Part shown: positions 10,201 to 19,377 of the stretch, one piece after another | How positions within the stretch are numbered: position 1 is the first letter of the stretch | Layout of the letters: each line of letters begins with the position of its first letter | Source: Amycolatopsis orientalis DSM 40040 = KCTC 9412 | Lineage (GTDB): Bacteria > Actinomycetota > Actinomycetes > Mycobacteriales > Pseudonocardiaceae | DNA: 64,000 bases | Assembly: GCF_000478275.1 (NCBI RefSeq) | Contig: NZ_ASJB01000009.1 | Span: 144,265 to 208,264, forward strand | Direction of reading: 5' to 3' | Translations under genes and position numbers: made by a program | The notes under the pieces: model-generated | Seen by the model: the letters and a program-made list of their open reading frames with translations, nothing else | Told to the model about the DNA's origin: nothing | Database searches by the model: none

Positions 10201-11080
10201 GGGTGAGTTCCTTGGCCAGCTGACGCGAAAGCGCCTCGCCGCCGGAGAACAGCTTCCGGACCGTGGTGCAGGTCGCGAGGCGTTCCGTGTCGAGCAACGC
10301 CTGCAGCAGGGTCGGAACACACTGCAGGGTGGTGACGTCGTGCTTCACCACGGTGTCGATCAGGGCTTCGGGATCCCGGAACGCTCCGGGCGCGCTCATC
10401 ACCACTCTGGCGCCCGCGGCGGGCGCCAGGATCTCCCACTGCGCGGCGTCGAAGCTCATCGGTGTCTTCTGCAGCACTGTGACGCTCGCGTCCAGATGAC
10501 CGCATGCCTGTAGCCAGCGCAGCTGGGAAACGACATTGCGGTGCTCGATCATCACGCCCTTCGGCTTGCCGGTGCTGCCCGAGGTGTAGATGACGTACGC
10601 GAGCGAGTCCGGCCGGGGGCCGCGCGGAACCTCACCGGTCGCGCCGCGGGCGTCGGCCACGGACACGATCCGCGTCCCGGCGGGCACCAGCCCGGCGAGC
10701 CGCCCGGCGAGATGCGGCTGCGTGACGACGACGCCCGCGCGGCTGTCGTCGAGCATGTAGCGCAGCCGCTCTTCCGGGTATTCCGGGGACAACGGCAGAT
10801 AGGCGGCGCCCGCGGTGAGAATTCCCCACGCGCCGATCATCAGGTCCGCGGAAGGCTCGACGTGCAGGCCGACGAGATCGTCCGTGCCGATCCCCAGACC
10901 GGCGAGATGGACGGCGAGTTCCCGGCTCTTTTCTTCGAGCAGGCGAAAGGTCAGTTCCCGGTCACCGCCGACCACGGCCGAAGCCTCCGGCCGCGTTGCC
11001 GACCACTGCCGGAGCATATCCGGAAGGCAGGTCCCGGCCCGGATACCGGGCAAAGGCGCGGCGTTCTCGGTAGACGTCAT
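7280..11080 (-). CDS. indC: Indigoidine synthetase-type NRPS (A-Ox-PCP-TE)
   Basis: A 1266-residue single-module NRPS with the layout of BpsA/IndC (about 1280), which cyclises, oxidises and dimerises two L-glutamines into the blue pigment indigoidine. Adenylation domain about 20-465 (A3 YTSGSTGKPKG at 165-175); a SagB-like flavin oxidase of about 400 residues inserted before A10 (PLTANGKVD, Lys902); carrier domain with FFAAGGNSL (Ser960); thioesterase with GYSFG (Ser1088) and His1244. By eye the specificity residues read D-A-W-Q-F-G-L-I-N, close to the published Gln code DAWQFGLIDK. The ATG at 11080 follows a G-rich Shine-Dalgarno. The usual indA/indB partners are not adjacent; a racemase-fold gene follows instead. 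Confidence 0.92.
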   Translation of the reverse strand: MTSTENAAPLPGIRAGTCLPDMLRQWSATRPEASAVVGGDRELTFRLLEEKSRELAVHLAGLGIGTDDLVGLHVEPSADLMIGAWGILTAGAAYLPLSPEYPEERLRYMLDDSRAGVVVTQPHLAGRLAGLVPAGTRIVSVADARGATGEVPRGPRPDSLAYVIYTSGSTGKPKGVMIEHRNVVSQLRWLQACGHLDASVTVLQKTPMSFDAAQWEILAPAAGARVVMSAPGAFRDPEALIDTVVKHDVTTLQCVPTLLQALLDTERLATCTTVRKLFSGGEALSRQLAKELTRELPSARLVNLYGPTECTINATAQLVDPDTIDEGAGTISIGVPVDNTQCFVLDDRLAPVDIGETGELYIGGVQLARGYLNRPEQTRERFVPNPFVPTERLYRTGDLVYWNPDGTLQFVGRADNQVKLRGHRVELDEIAVAIEEHTWVRRAAAVVTDDARTGSKALVACVELNPREAALMDQGNHGGHHQSKASKLQVKAQLSHPGVRSAADLDGRPVLALPGKRETGHQRREVFARKTYRYYEGGTVTRDDLAALLTPGPVSSYSRAPGDLSFAELGELLRWFGEFRSDERLLPKYAYASPGALYATQVYLETSGLGGIGAGIHYYHPIDHTLVHVGPSTRAGHSVHFIGRTAAIEPVYKNNIREVLEFEAGHMVGVFEEILPGYGLTISPSADDPGVAARLGAADDDHYLGTFSWHANDGRPRRDDTELFVQAHPDRVEGLPAGTYRWRDGDFERLSGKLIEARHVIAINQQVYGRAAFGITAVSRANDERLEYLGLGTKLHHLQRNGSALGLMSSGYSSKSGNPLPAARRIDDILAGQGIAPGPSYFFLGGKVSQEQLRSEGMREDAVHMKGPAEIIRDELAQTLPDYLVPNRVLVLDELPLTANGKVDAKALAESGAVRSASGDTPYVAPSTDHERWLAEVWGKALKYDDVSVRDDFFAAGGNSLIAVSLVNRINREYGIRLPLQVVFECPKLADLAARIGEDSATPSSRLVPLAAGGGSPVFCWPGLGGYPMNLRPLATENGLGRPFYGVQAHGVNADETPYATVEEMAKADVAEIRRVQPEGPYTLWGYSFGARVAFEAAWQLEQQGQRVDDLLLICPGNPEVGGGGERVASYTNPAYLTILLSVFIGSISGPEPLACRETVRDEEGFVAFVADLLPGLDERLIRRIIRIVEETYEFDYGFRELARRRIEAPVTLFKAEGDDYSFVENSSGYSATPPEVITLDGDHYSVLKQHGVAELVSAIRARTAC

Positions 11081-11257
11081 GAAGCATCCCCCAGTGCGAA
11101 TTCCGTCGTTTCTGTTTCCCCGGTCAAAGGAGTGGCGGAGAGCGGCCCGGGATACCGGCCGATAATCGCGAATCCGGAATACGCCCGGCCGACCATTCTT
11201 CCCCGCCCTTTGGGGCGACGGGTCTCTCAAGGGACGGAAATACGCCACACTCTAAGC
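11081..11257. promoter_or_regulatory. Divergent promoter region, NRPS versus hydrolase
   Basis: These 177 bp separate the start codons of the indigoidine synthetase (minus strand) and the alpha/beta hydrolase (plus strand), so both promoters must lie here. I see no clear palindrome. The sequence CACTCTAAGC just before the hydrolase ATG could be a -10 element of a leaderless or near-leaderless transcript. Confidence 0.45.
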
Positions 11258-12124
11258 ATGATTCCCACTTTTGTCTTCGTGCACGGTTCGGGAAGTTCGG
11301 CGCACTCCTGGTCGGCCACCCAGCGGGAGATGGCGTCCCGCGGGCATCGGACGCTCGCGCTCGACCTCCCCGGTAGGGGCGCGGGTTTCACCAGGGCTTA
11401 CCACGAACAGGACCTCGAAACCTTCGCCGCCGAGCCGTCGGTGATGAAAGACCTGACCGTGGACGACTTCACCGGGGCGGTCGTCGACGCCGTACAGCGG
11501 GTGCGCCACCACGGCCCGGTAGTCCTCGTCGCGCACAGCTTCGGCGGGCTGCCGGTCACCGCCGCCGCCAACGCGATCCCCGAACTGATCGACCGGCTCG
11601 TCTACGTCGCCGCCCAGTGCCCGGTGGACCGCGCGCCCGGGGACTACCCGGCGCTGCCCGAATGGGCGTCCGCCGGTCTCTTCACCGCGCTGGCCCCCCT
11701 TTTCGTCGGTGACCCGTCGCGCCAGGGATTCATCCGGATCAACTGGCGTGGCGCCGATCGCGCGGGACGGGCAGCTCTGCGCGACGCCGTCGCCGGTGAA
11801 CTCACCGAGGAGGAGTTCCTCCAGGTCGTCGTGACGAGCCAGCCGGACGAGGTCTTCTGGCTGACCGACCCGGCGTGGGACGTGCGCGCCGACAAGGATT
11901 CGTGGGGCCGGATCCCGCGTACGTTCGTCCGGCTGACCGAGGATCGTTCGATGCCGCTCGCCGCGCAGGACCGCTACATCGCCGAGGGCGACGCGCTCAC
12001 CCCGGACAATCCGTTCGACGTCCGTGACCTCGAGAGCAGTCACGCGGGTTTCCTCCGGAAGCCCGCCGGCCTGGCCGGGATCCTCGACGACCTCAGCGTC
12101 CGAGCAGCCGCCGGATCTCGGTGA
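11258..12124 (+). CDS. Alpha/beta hydrolase (EstC-like)
   Basis: A 288-residue cytoplasmic serine hydrolase. The oxyanion loop reads VFVHGSGSSAHSW, the nucleophile is Ser94 in VAHSFGG, and the His is expected in ESSHAGFLRKP near the C terminus. No signal peptide is seen. Homologues include plant-esterase-like and antibiotic-tailoring hydrolases, so the substrate cannot be named. It is divergent from indC, and its 3' end overlaps the convergent monooxygenase gene by 32 bp. Confidence 0.82.
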   Translation: MIPTFVFVHGSGSSAHSWSATQREMASRGHRTLALDLPGRGAGFTRAYHEQDLETFAAEPSVMKDLTVDDFTGAVVDAVQRVRHHGPVVLVAHSFGGLPVTAAANAIPELIDRLVYVAAQCPVDRAPGDYPALPEWASAGLFTALAPLFVGDPSRQGFIRINWRGADRAGRAALRDAVAGELTEEEFLQVVVTSQPDEVFWLTDPAWDVRADKDSWGRIPRTFVRLTEDRSMPLAAQDRYIAEGDALTPDNPFDVRDLESSHAGFLRKPAGLAGILDDLSVRAAAGSR

Positions 12125-13151
12125 CGGCGGCGCGGCCCGCGCGGTTCGCGCCGACGGTGCTGGCGGACGGGCCGTAGCCGATCAGGTGCAGTCTCGGTTC
12201 GGCGACGACACGGGTGCCGTCCATCCGGATGCCGCCCCCGGACGCGCGCAGGCGCAGGGGCGCGAGATGGTCGATGGCGGCGCGGAATCCGGTTGCCCAC
12301 AGGATGATGTCGGCGGGCTCGAAGGTGCCGTCCGCCCACACCACGCCGTCCGCGGTGATCCGCTCGAACATCGGGCGGCGGTCGAGGATCCCGGCGGCCA
12401 GCCCCGCCCGTACCTCGGGTGTCACCGCCAGATCGGTCACGCTGACGACGCTCTCCGGCGGCAGGCCCGCCCGGACCCGCCGGTCGACCTTGGCGACGGC
12501 CTCGCGGCCCCAGTCCTCGCTGAACGGCTCGTCGCGCCAGACCGGCGGGCGCCGGGTCACCCAGCGTGTCGACCGGGCATGGGGCGCGATCTCCAGCAGC
12601 AGCTGGACCGCCGACGCCCCGCCGCCGACCACGACGACGCGTTTGTTCCGGAAGTCACCGACACCGGTGTAGTCGGCCGTGTGCACCTGGCGGCCGCGGA
12701 AGGTCTCCTGCCCCGGATAGTACGGCCAGAACGGCCGGTCCCAGGTGCCGGTCGCGCTGATCACCGCACGGGCGGCCCACGTCTCGGCCGCGCTCGCGAC
12801 GACCAGCCTGTCGCCCTCGGCGTTCACCGACAGGACGTCGACGGGGCGGTGGACCGGGAGGTCGTAGGTGCGTTCGAAACGGCCGAAGTAGTCGGAAACG
12901 ACTTCGGCGGCGGGCAGTTTCGGATCCGGGACGCCGAAGGCCATGCCGGGGAGGTCGTAGACGCCGTGGACCTTCTCCATCACCAGCGAAGGCCAGCGGT
13001 ACTGCCACGCGCCACCGGGTCGTTTGCCGTGGTCGAGCACGACGAAGCCCGCCTCGTTGGCGAATCCCGCCCGGCGCAGGTGATACGCCGCCGACAGACC
13101 GGCCTGGCCCGCCCCGATCACCGCCACGTCGACTTCGTGATCCGCCTTCAT
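12093..13151 (-). CDS. Flavin-containing monooxygenase-like FAD/NAD(P) protein
   Basis: A 352-residue flavoprotein of the CzcO/YpdA type. The FAD motif GAGQAG sits at residues 13-18, the NADPH motif VVVVGGGASAVQL near 170, and between them lies FRGRQVHTADY, which matches the FMO signature FxGxxxHxxxY. Expected chemistry is NADPH-dependent oxygenation of a soft nucleophile; the substrate is unknown. It lies alone, 65 bp from the CoxG gene start side, and converges on the hydrolase at 11258. Confidence 0.82.
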   Translation of the reverse strand: MKADHEVDVAVIGAGQAGLSAAYHLRRAGFANEAGFVVLDHGKRPGGAWQYRWPSLVMEKVHGVYDLPGMAFGVPDPKLPAAEVVSDYFGRFERTYDLPVHRPVDVLSVNAEGDRLVVASAAETWAARAVISATGTWDRPFWPYYPGQETFRGRQVHTADYTGVGDFRNKRVVVVGGGASAVQLLLEIAPHARSTRWVTRRPPVWRDEPFSEDWGREAVAKVDRRVRAGLPPESVVSVTDLAVTPEVRAGLAAGILDRRPMFERITADGVVWADGTFEPADIILWATGFRAAIDHLAPLRLRASGGGIRMDGTRVVAEPRLHLIGYGPSASTVGANRAGRAAVTEIRRLLGR

Positions 13152-13216
13152 ACCGGGTTCAACGGTGGCGGGTCCCGGATATTTCTCTTTGTGTCACAGC
13201 GCCGCCCAGGTCACAT

Positions 13217-13849
13217 TCAGCGTTTCAGCGCCCGCACGATCGCGACGATCAGGAGCACCCCGGCGAGGGCGATCAGCACCGGCGCGGCCCGTCTGGCCAC
13301 CGATTCGCCCGCGTACTCCATGAGGTCGATGGCCTCGCCCTCGGGCACCGGCTTGACCGCTTGCAACGGCGGGCGTTCCTCGGGCTTTTCCGGTTCGGGC
13401 TCGGGCGTGGTGGTGAGCTTGCCGGACAGACACTCCGCGAACGAGTCGAGGATCTTGCCGCCGACCTCGGAGATCATCCCGCGCCCGAACTGCGCCGGTT
13501 TGCCGGTGACCGAAAGATCCGTGGCGACGGCGCCATGGGTGACGCCTTCCTTCTCCGTCAAGGTGAGCGTCACCGTCGCCGAGGCCGTACCCGCGCCGCG
13601 GGCGTCCTTGCCGGACGCCTTGATCACCACCCGTTTCGCGTCCGCGTCCTTCTCGACGAACTCGCCGGACCCCTTGTAGAGCAGGGAGATCGGCCCGAGC
13701 TTGACCTTCACCGTGCCTTTGAAGGTGTCGCCTTCGACCCCGGTGACGGTGGCACCCGGCATGCACGGCGCTACCCGCTCCGGGTCGACGACGGCCCGCC
13801 AGACCTCGTCGGCCGGGGCCGGGACGGTGAATTCGTGGTCGAGCCGCAC
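13217..13849 (-). CDS. CoxG-type SRPBCC protein with C-terminal membrane anchor
   Basis: A 210-residue protein: an N-terminal CoxG/SRPBCC domain (starting MRLDHEFTVPAPADEVW, about residues 1-145), a charged Glu/Pro-rich linker, and one C-terminal transmembrane helix (about 185-207) ending in basic residues. CoxG helps recruit molybdenum hydroxylases to the cytoplasmic membrane in CO oxidisers. It is the last gene of the S-L-M-G operon, 22 bp after the medium-subunit stop. Confidence 0.85.
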   Translation of the reverse strand: MRLDHEFTVPAPADEVWRAVVDPERVAPCMPGATVTGVEGDTFKGTVKVKLGPISLLYKGSGEFVEKDADAKRVVIKASGKDARGAGTASATVTLTLTEKEGVTHGAVATDLSVTGKPAQFGRGMISEVGGKILDSFAECLSGKLTTTPEPEPEKPEERPPLQAVKPVPEGEAIDLMEYAGESVARRAAPVLIALAGVLLIVAIVRALKR

Positions 13850-13871
13850 GGGCCGACCTCCCTTCTCTTCG

Positions 13872-14726
13872 TCAGGAACCCGCAGCGGCGAGAACCGCCC
13901 GTCCGGTCAGCACCCTGGCGAGGTGCTGCCGGTATTCGACGTCGGAATCGCCGTCGGCCGTGGGATTCGTGCCCTCGGCCGCGCGTTCGGCCGCGCCGCG
14001 GATCGCCTCGGCGGTGGCCGCGCAGCCGACCAGCGCCGCCTCGACCCCGGCCGCCCGCACCGGTGTCGAGCCCATGTTGGTGAGCGCGACCCGCGCCTCC
14101 TCGATGGTGCCCGCCTCGGTGCGGACACAGGCCGCGACCGCGACCATCGACCACGCCTGCGCGACCCGGTTGAACTTCTCGTAGTGGGCACGCCAGCCGG
14201 TGTGCTTCGGCACGCGGACCTCGACCAGGATCTCGTCCGCGGCGAGCGCGGTGGTGAACATGTCCTGGAAGAAGTCCGCCGCGGCCACCGTCCGCCGCCC
14301 GCCCGGCCCGGCGACGACGAGTTCGCAGCCGAGCGCGAGCACGGGGGCGAGCAGGTCACCGGCGGGATCGGCGTGCGCGATGGCACCGCCGAACGTGCCG
14401 CGGTGGCGGATCTGCGGATCGGCCACCGTGTCGGTGGCGGATTTGAGCAGCGCGGCGTGCTCGGCGACCAGCGCGTCCCGCTGGACGTCGTAATGCGTGG
14501 TCATCGAGCCGATGACCAGTGCGTCACCCTCCTCGCGGACACCGCGCAGCTCGCCGATCTTGCCGAGGTCGATCAGCGTGGTCGGCGTCGCGAGCCGCAT
14601 CCGCAGCACCGGCAGCAGGCTTTGCCCGCCCGCCAGCACCTTGGCGTCCTCGCCCGCCTCGGCGAGCGCGCTGATCGCCTCGTCCACTGTGGACGGAGCG
14701 ACGTAGTCGAACGGGGCGGGGATCAC
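13872..14726 (-). CDS. Molybdenum hydroxylase FAD-binding (CoxM-like) subunit
   Basis: A 284-residue FAD subunit of a xanthine-dehydrogenase-family enzyme, passing electrons from the Mo/Fe-S subunits to an acceptor. FAD motifs are AGGQSLLPVLRMR near residue 32 and IRHRGTFGGAIAHADPAGDL near 105. I chose the GTG at 14726, which overlaps the large-subunit stop by 4 bases; this gives the usual N terminus IPAPFDYVAP. The gene order S-L-M differs from the M-S-L of carboxydotrophic coxMSL. Confidence 0.92.
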   Translation of the reverse strand: MIPAPFDYVAPSTVDEAISALAEAGEDAKVLAGGQSLLPVLRMRLATPTTLIDLGKIGELRGVREEGDALVIGSMTTHYDVQRDALVAEHAALLKSATDTVADPQIRHRGTFGGAIAHADPAGDLLAPVLALGCELVVAGPGGRRTVAAADFFQDMFTTALAADEILVEVRVPKHTGWRAHYEKFNRVAQAWSMVAVAACVRTEAGTIEEARVALTNMGSTPVRAAGVEAALVGCAATAEAIRGAAERAAEGTNPTADGDSDVEYRQHLARVLTGRAVLAAAGS

Positions 14727-17160
14727 TGGGCACCTCCGGAAGCGTCGATCGAACCGAGACCGCCACCGGCTTCGGAGCCCAGCCCGCCCGCCGACGCCGT
14801 CCGGTGCTGGATGGCGTGCCAGACCCGCATCGGGGTCAGCGGCATTTCGATGTCGTTCACGCCGAAGTGGCGGACGGCGTCGATCACGGCGTTGACCACG
14901 GCCGGGGTCGAGGCGATCGTGCCTGCCTCGCCGACCCCCTTGGCGCCCAACGGGTTCGTCGTCGACGGGGTCTCGGTGCGGTCGGTGGTGAAGGAGGGCA
15001 GATCGGCCGCCGACGGGAGCAGGTAGTCGGCGAACGTCCCGGTGGTCAGCGTCCCGCCCTCGTCGTGGACGGCCTCCTCGAACAGCGCCTGCGCGATGCC
15101 CTGCGCGAGCCCGCCGTGCACCTGGCCTTCGACGATCAGCGGGTTGACGGCCACCCCGACGTCGTCGACGCAGACGTAGGACCGCAACCGCACCCGTCCG
15201 GTCTCGGTGTCGACCTCGGCCGCGCACAGATGCGTGCCGTGCGGGAAGGAGAAGTTCTCCGGATCGAACGTGTCCGCCGAATCCAGCGAGGGCTCGACCC
15301 CGTCCGGCAGGTTGTGCGCCGAGAACACGGCCCACGCGATGTCCTGGATCGACGTCGACGAATCCGTGCCCTTGACGGAGAACTTGCCCGCGTCGAACTC
15401 GAGGTCGTCTTCGGAGCATTCCATCAGGTGCGCGGCGATCGGCTTCGCCTTGGCGAGCACCTTGTCCGCCGCCTTCATCACCGCGATCCCGCCGACGACC
15501 AGCGACCGCGACCCGTAGGTGTCCATGCCCTTGTGCGAGGACTGGGTGTCGCCATGGATGACCTCGACGTCCTCGAACGGGACGCCGAGTTTGTCGGCGA
15601 CGATCTGGCTCCACGCCGTCTCGTGCCCCTGTCCGTGCGCGGAGGCGCCGGTGACCACCTCGATCTTGCCGGTCGGCAGTACCCGGATCTCCGCGTGTTC
15701 CCAGCCGCCCGCCGCGTAGTCCAGCGAACCGAGCACCCGCGACGGCGCCAGCCCGCACATCTCGGTGAACGTCGAGATGCCGATACCGAGCTGGACCGGG
15801 TCGCCCGCTTCCCGCCGTTCCCGCTGTTCGCGGCGGAGGCCGTCGTAGTCGAACAGTTCCTTGGCCTTGGCGGTGGCCGCCTCGTAGTCACCCGAGTCGT
15901 AGGTCAGCCCGGCCACCGTGGTGAACGGGAACTCCTCGTGTTTGATCCAGTTCTTCTCCCGGAGTTCCAGCGGGTCCATACCCAGTTCGACGGCGAGTTC
16001 GTCCATCATCCGCTCGATTCCGAACGTGGCCTCCGGCCGCCCGGCACCGCGGTAGGCGTCGGTGAGCGTGGTGTTGGTGAACACGTTGGTGCAGGCGAAG
16101 TGGTACGCGGGGAACTTGTAGATGGCGTTGAACATGAACGCGCCGAGGATCGGCACGCCGGGGCCGACGAGGCCGAGGTACGCGCCCATGTCGGCGAGCA
16201 GTTCGACCTTGAGCCCGGTCACCGTGCCGTCGCGGTTCGCGGTGATGGTGAGGTCCTGGATCTGGTCGCGGCCGTGGTGCGCGGCGACCATCGTCTCCGA
16301 ACGCGACTCGGTCCACTTGACCGGTTTGCCCAGCCGCCGCGCGATCAGCGTCGCCATCATCTCTTCGGGCAGCACGGCGATCTTGCCGCCGAACCCGCCG
16401 CCGACGTCCGGCGCGATCACCCGCACCTTGTGCTCGGGGAGGCCGAGCGTGGCCGCGGTCATCGTCTTGAGGATGTGCGGGATCTGCGTGGCCGACCACA
16501 TGACCAGCTGGTTGCCGGTGGGGTCGACGACGCACGACCGCGGTTCCATGAACGCCGGGACCAGCCGTTGCTGCCGGAAGCGCCGTTTGAGCACGACCTC
16601 CGAGTTCGTGATCGCGTCCTCGACGCTCGATCCCGTTCCGGCGTCGGCGGAATCGAAGACCCAGACGGCGCTCTGGTTGGTCCCGAGTTCTTCGTGGACC
16701 AGCGGCGCGCCCTCGGCGAGCGCGTTCTCGAGCCCGAGAACGACCGGCAGTTCGTCGTAGTCGACGTCGATCGCTTCGAGCGCGTCGTGCGCTTCGGCCG
16801 ATGTGCGGGCGACGACCACCGCGACGCCTTCACCGGCGAAGTTCACCGTGTCGGAGGCGAGGACGGGCCGCCTCGGCGATTTCATGTCGGGGGTGATCGG
16901 CCACGCGCACGGCATGCCGATGGCGCTTTCGGGATCGAGGTCCTTACCGGTGAACACCGCGACGACACCCGGCGCGGACTTCGCCTCGGTGACATCGATC
17001 GAGGTGATCCTGGCGTGCGCGAACGGGCTCCGGAGCACGGCGAGATGCAGCATCCCGGGCAGGGTCAGGTTGTCGGTCCAGCGGGTCCTGCCGGTGATGA
17101 GGCGCTCGTCCTCCTTGCGGCGGCGGGATTTTCCCACCTCCGGTTCGATCGTGGAGGTCA

Positions 17161-17161
<1 letters not shown>
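14723..17161 (-). CDS. Molybdenum hydroxylase large subunit, CoxL form II type
   Basis: An 812-residue molybdopterin-cytosine-dinucleotide subunit. The active-site loop is AYRGAGR (369-375), the mark of form II CoxL-like proteins, not the AYRCSFR of true CO dehydrogenase. GGGFGGK (254-260) and the Mo-facing Glu745 in GVGEAG are present, so it should be active; the substrate (aldehyde, N-heterocycle or other) is open. The ATG at 17161 shares one base with the small-subunit stop (TGATG) and lies 6 bases after GGTGG; a GTG one codon earlier is an alternative. Confidence 0.92.
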
Positions 17162-17691
<530 letters not shown>

Positions 17692-17856
17692 CAGGCCTCC
17701 AAAAGCAAGAGAAACCCCGCGCTGGTCCGGGGTCGTTCGGGAGCGGCCGGTCATTCGGTTGTCACGGACCGACCCCGGAGCGACCGTGATCGGACTCACA
17801 GTCGAGCGTGCTACTTCGGGCAGGTATGGGCAACCCCCACCAGGGGGTGACTGGGT

Positions 17857-17902
17857 CTCGTGAGTGGTAATGACGGTTCTAACCGTCATTACCACTCACG
17901 AG
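17857..17902. repeat. 46-bp hairpin repeat, family 1, copy 1
   Basis: A perfect 22-bp inverted repeat with a 2-base centre (CT). The left arm (17857-17878) starts CTCGTGAGTGG, and the right arm (17881-17902) ends CACTCACGAG. The stop codon of the PLP-enzyme gene (17889, minus strand) lies inside the right arm. It may act as a terminator for that gene. Near-identical copies lie at 37923-37968 and 57628-57673. Confidence 0.95.
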
Positions 17903-18827
17903 GGCCGAGCACCGCCGGATCCGCGTTCGCCCCGGTGACCACGGTGGCGACCAGGTCACCCGGGAGGTCGTGCACGGTCAGCGCGGCCAGCCCGGCGGCG
18001 CCGGCGGGTTCCGGGACGACACCGAGGGTTTCCGCGCCCAGTCGCATGGCGGCACGCAGATCGTCGTCGTCGACCAGCACGAAATCGTCGACCAGTGAGC
18101 GCAGCCGCCGCACGGAGTCCGGTTGCGGTGTCCGGATCGAGATGCCGGCGGCGAACGAATTGGCCCGCTCGACGGTGACCGGCTCACCGGCCCGCCAGCT
18201 CGTCACCATGGCCTGCGCCGACTTCGCCCCGACGCCGACGATGCGGATGGCCGGGTACTTCGCCTTGAGCCAGAGCGCCACCCCGGCGATCAGCGCCCCG
18301 TCGCCGACCGGGAGCACGACCGTGTCGATCCCGCTCTCCGCCGCCAGTTCCAGGCCGATCGTGCCCGCCCCTTCCGAGATCGCGGGATCCCGCCCGTCGA
18401 CCACGAAGACGCGGTCCGGGGCTTCGGCGGCGAAGGCGGCCGCGGCGTCCTTCGCCTCGCCGTCGACCCGGCGTACCCGCGCGCCCAGTGCCTTCATCCG
18501 CCGCAGTTTCACCGGCGAGACGTCGGCGGGGACGAACACTTCGGCCCGCAAGCCGCGTTTGCGGGCGGCGAACGCGATGGCCTGGCCGAAGTTGCCGCTG
18601 GTCCCGCACACCAGGGTCGTCCCCGGTTCCAGCCCGGCGGCGAAATACTCCGCGCCACGCCCTTTGAAGCTGCGCAACGGATTCAGCGTCTCGATCTTCA
18701 CCAGTACCCGCCTGCCGAGCCGCTCGTTCAGCTGTTCGTCGCTGTACTGCGGGGAATTCAGGAAGACGGGATCGATCACCTTCGCCGCCTCGGCGACGTG
18801 GTCCAGCTGCAGGTCGATGTCGGTCAT
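17889..18827 (-). CDS. PLP-dependent threonine/serine dehydratase-family lyase
   Basis: A 312-residue fold-type II PLP enzyme. The Schiff-base Lys is in PLRSFKGRG, and the phosphate/substrate loop is [10 protein letters not shown]. Members deaminate threonine or serine, or act as related lyases; with no regulatory ACT domain it resembles the catabolic form. The ATG at 18827 gives the normal N terminus. It is divergent from an Lrp/AsnC regulator 70 bp away, a classical arrangement for amino-acid-responsive control. The last residues (REW) and the TAA stop are encoded by a hairpin repeat. Confidence 0.85.
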   Translation of the reverse strand: MTDIDLQLDHVAEAAKVIDPVFLNSPQYSDEQLNERLGRRVLVKIETLNPLRSFKGRGAEYFAAGLEPGTTLVCGTSGNFGQAIAFAARKRGLRAEVFVPADVSPVKLRRMKALGARVRRVDGEAKDAAAAFAAEAPDRVFVVDGRDPAISEGAGTIGLELAAESGIDTVVLPVGDGALIAGVALWLKAKYPAIRIVGVGAKSAQAMVTSWRAGEPVTVERANSFAAGISIRTPQPDSVRRLRSLVDDFVLVDDDDLRAAMRLGAETLGVVPEPAGAAGLAALTVHDLPGDLVATVVTGANADPAVLGPREW

Positions 18828-18884
18828 GAGGCCCAAACTAGGCCGGGAGCCGATCATCCCGATTGTAAATTTTCCCGCCCGCGT

Positions 18885-18897
18885 GCAAAAATCTTGC
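18885..18897. promoter_or_regulatory. Candidate Lrp operator
   Basis: GCAA, five AT-rich bases, TTGC: a short inverted repeat ending directly before the GTG of the Lrp gene, in the 70-bp divergent region shared with the PLP lyase. Lrp proteins often bind such AT-centred dyads next to their own start. By-eye call only. Confidence 0.3.
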
Positions 18898-19377
18898 GTG
18901 CCTCTCGACGAGATCGACCACCTGCTGCTCGACCTCGTCCAGGTCGACGCGGCCCGGCCGCTGCACGAACTGGGTGACGCCGTCGGCCTTTCCCCGAGCG
19001 CGGTCCAGCGACGGCTGACCCGGCTGCGCGCCGCGGGCGTGATCCGCGCGCAGGTCGCCGTGCTCGATCCGGAGGCGCTGGGCGCCGGGATGGCGTCGGT
19101 CATCCTGGTCGCGCTGACCGACGACGACACGAAGAGCCACACCGCGTTCCGCGAGCGCATGCTGGCCGAGCCCCGGGTCCAGCACTGCTACAGCATCGTC
19201 GGGCAGTGGGACTACGTCGTCGTCCTGCTCACCCCGGACCTCAAGGCGAGCCGGTACCTGTCCAGGGAACTGTTCGACGAGCACGTCAAACGCTTCGAGA
19301 CCCTGCCCGCCTTCGAGGTGGTCAAATCGAGTCAGTCGATCCCGGTGCCCGGCGTCAGCCGTGGATCCGGCCGGTGA
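18898..19377 (+). CDS. Lrp/AsnC family transcriptional regulator
   Basis: A 159-residue regulator: winged helix (LHELGDAVGLSPSAVQRRLTRLRAAG, about 20-45) followed by a RAM/AsnC ligand domain (VQHCYSIVGQWDYVVVL). It probably senses an amino acid and controls the divergent PLP lyase. The GTG at 18898 is chosen; an in-frame GTG at 18883 would add five residues. No clear Shine-Dalgarno precedes it, so the mRNA may be leaderless. The 3' end overlaps the convergent xdhC-like gene by 23 bp. Confidence 0.88.
   Translation: MPLDEIDHLLLDLVQVDAARPLHELGDAVGLSPSAVQRRLTRLRAAGVIRAQVAVLDPEALGAGMASVILVALTDDDTKSHTAFRERMLAEPRVQHCYSIVGQWDYVVVLLTPDLKASRYLSRELFDEHVKRFETLPAFEVVKSSQSIPVPGVSRGSGR

Noticed and set aside
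7013..10513. Open frame of 1166 codons on the plus strand
   Set aside because: It is exactly antisense to the indigoidine synthetase and shows no recognisable domains; an effect of high-GC codon use.
7280..11080. Two separate genes (NRPS and nitroreductase)
   Set aside because: One continuous frame; the oxidase lies inside the adenylation domain before motif A10, as in BpsA/IndC.
17701..17856. Small gene between coxS-like and the hairpin
   Set aside because: No frame with a start, Shine-Dalgarno and protein-like composition; taken as the promoter region of the Mo hydroxylase operon.
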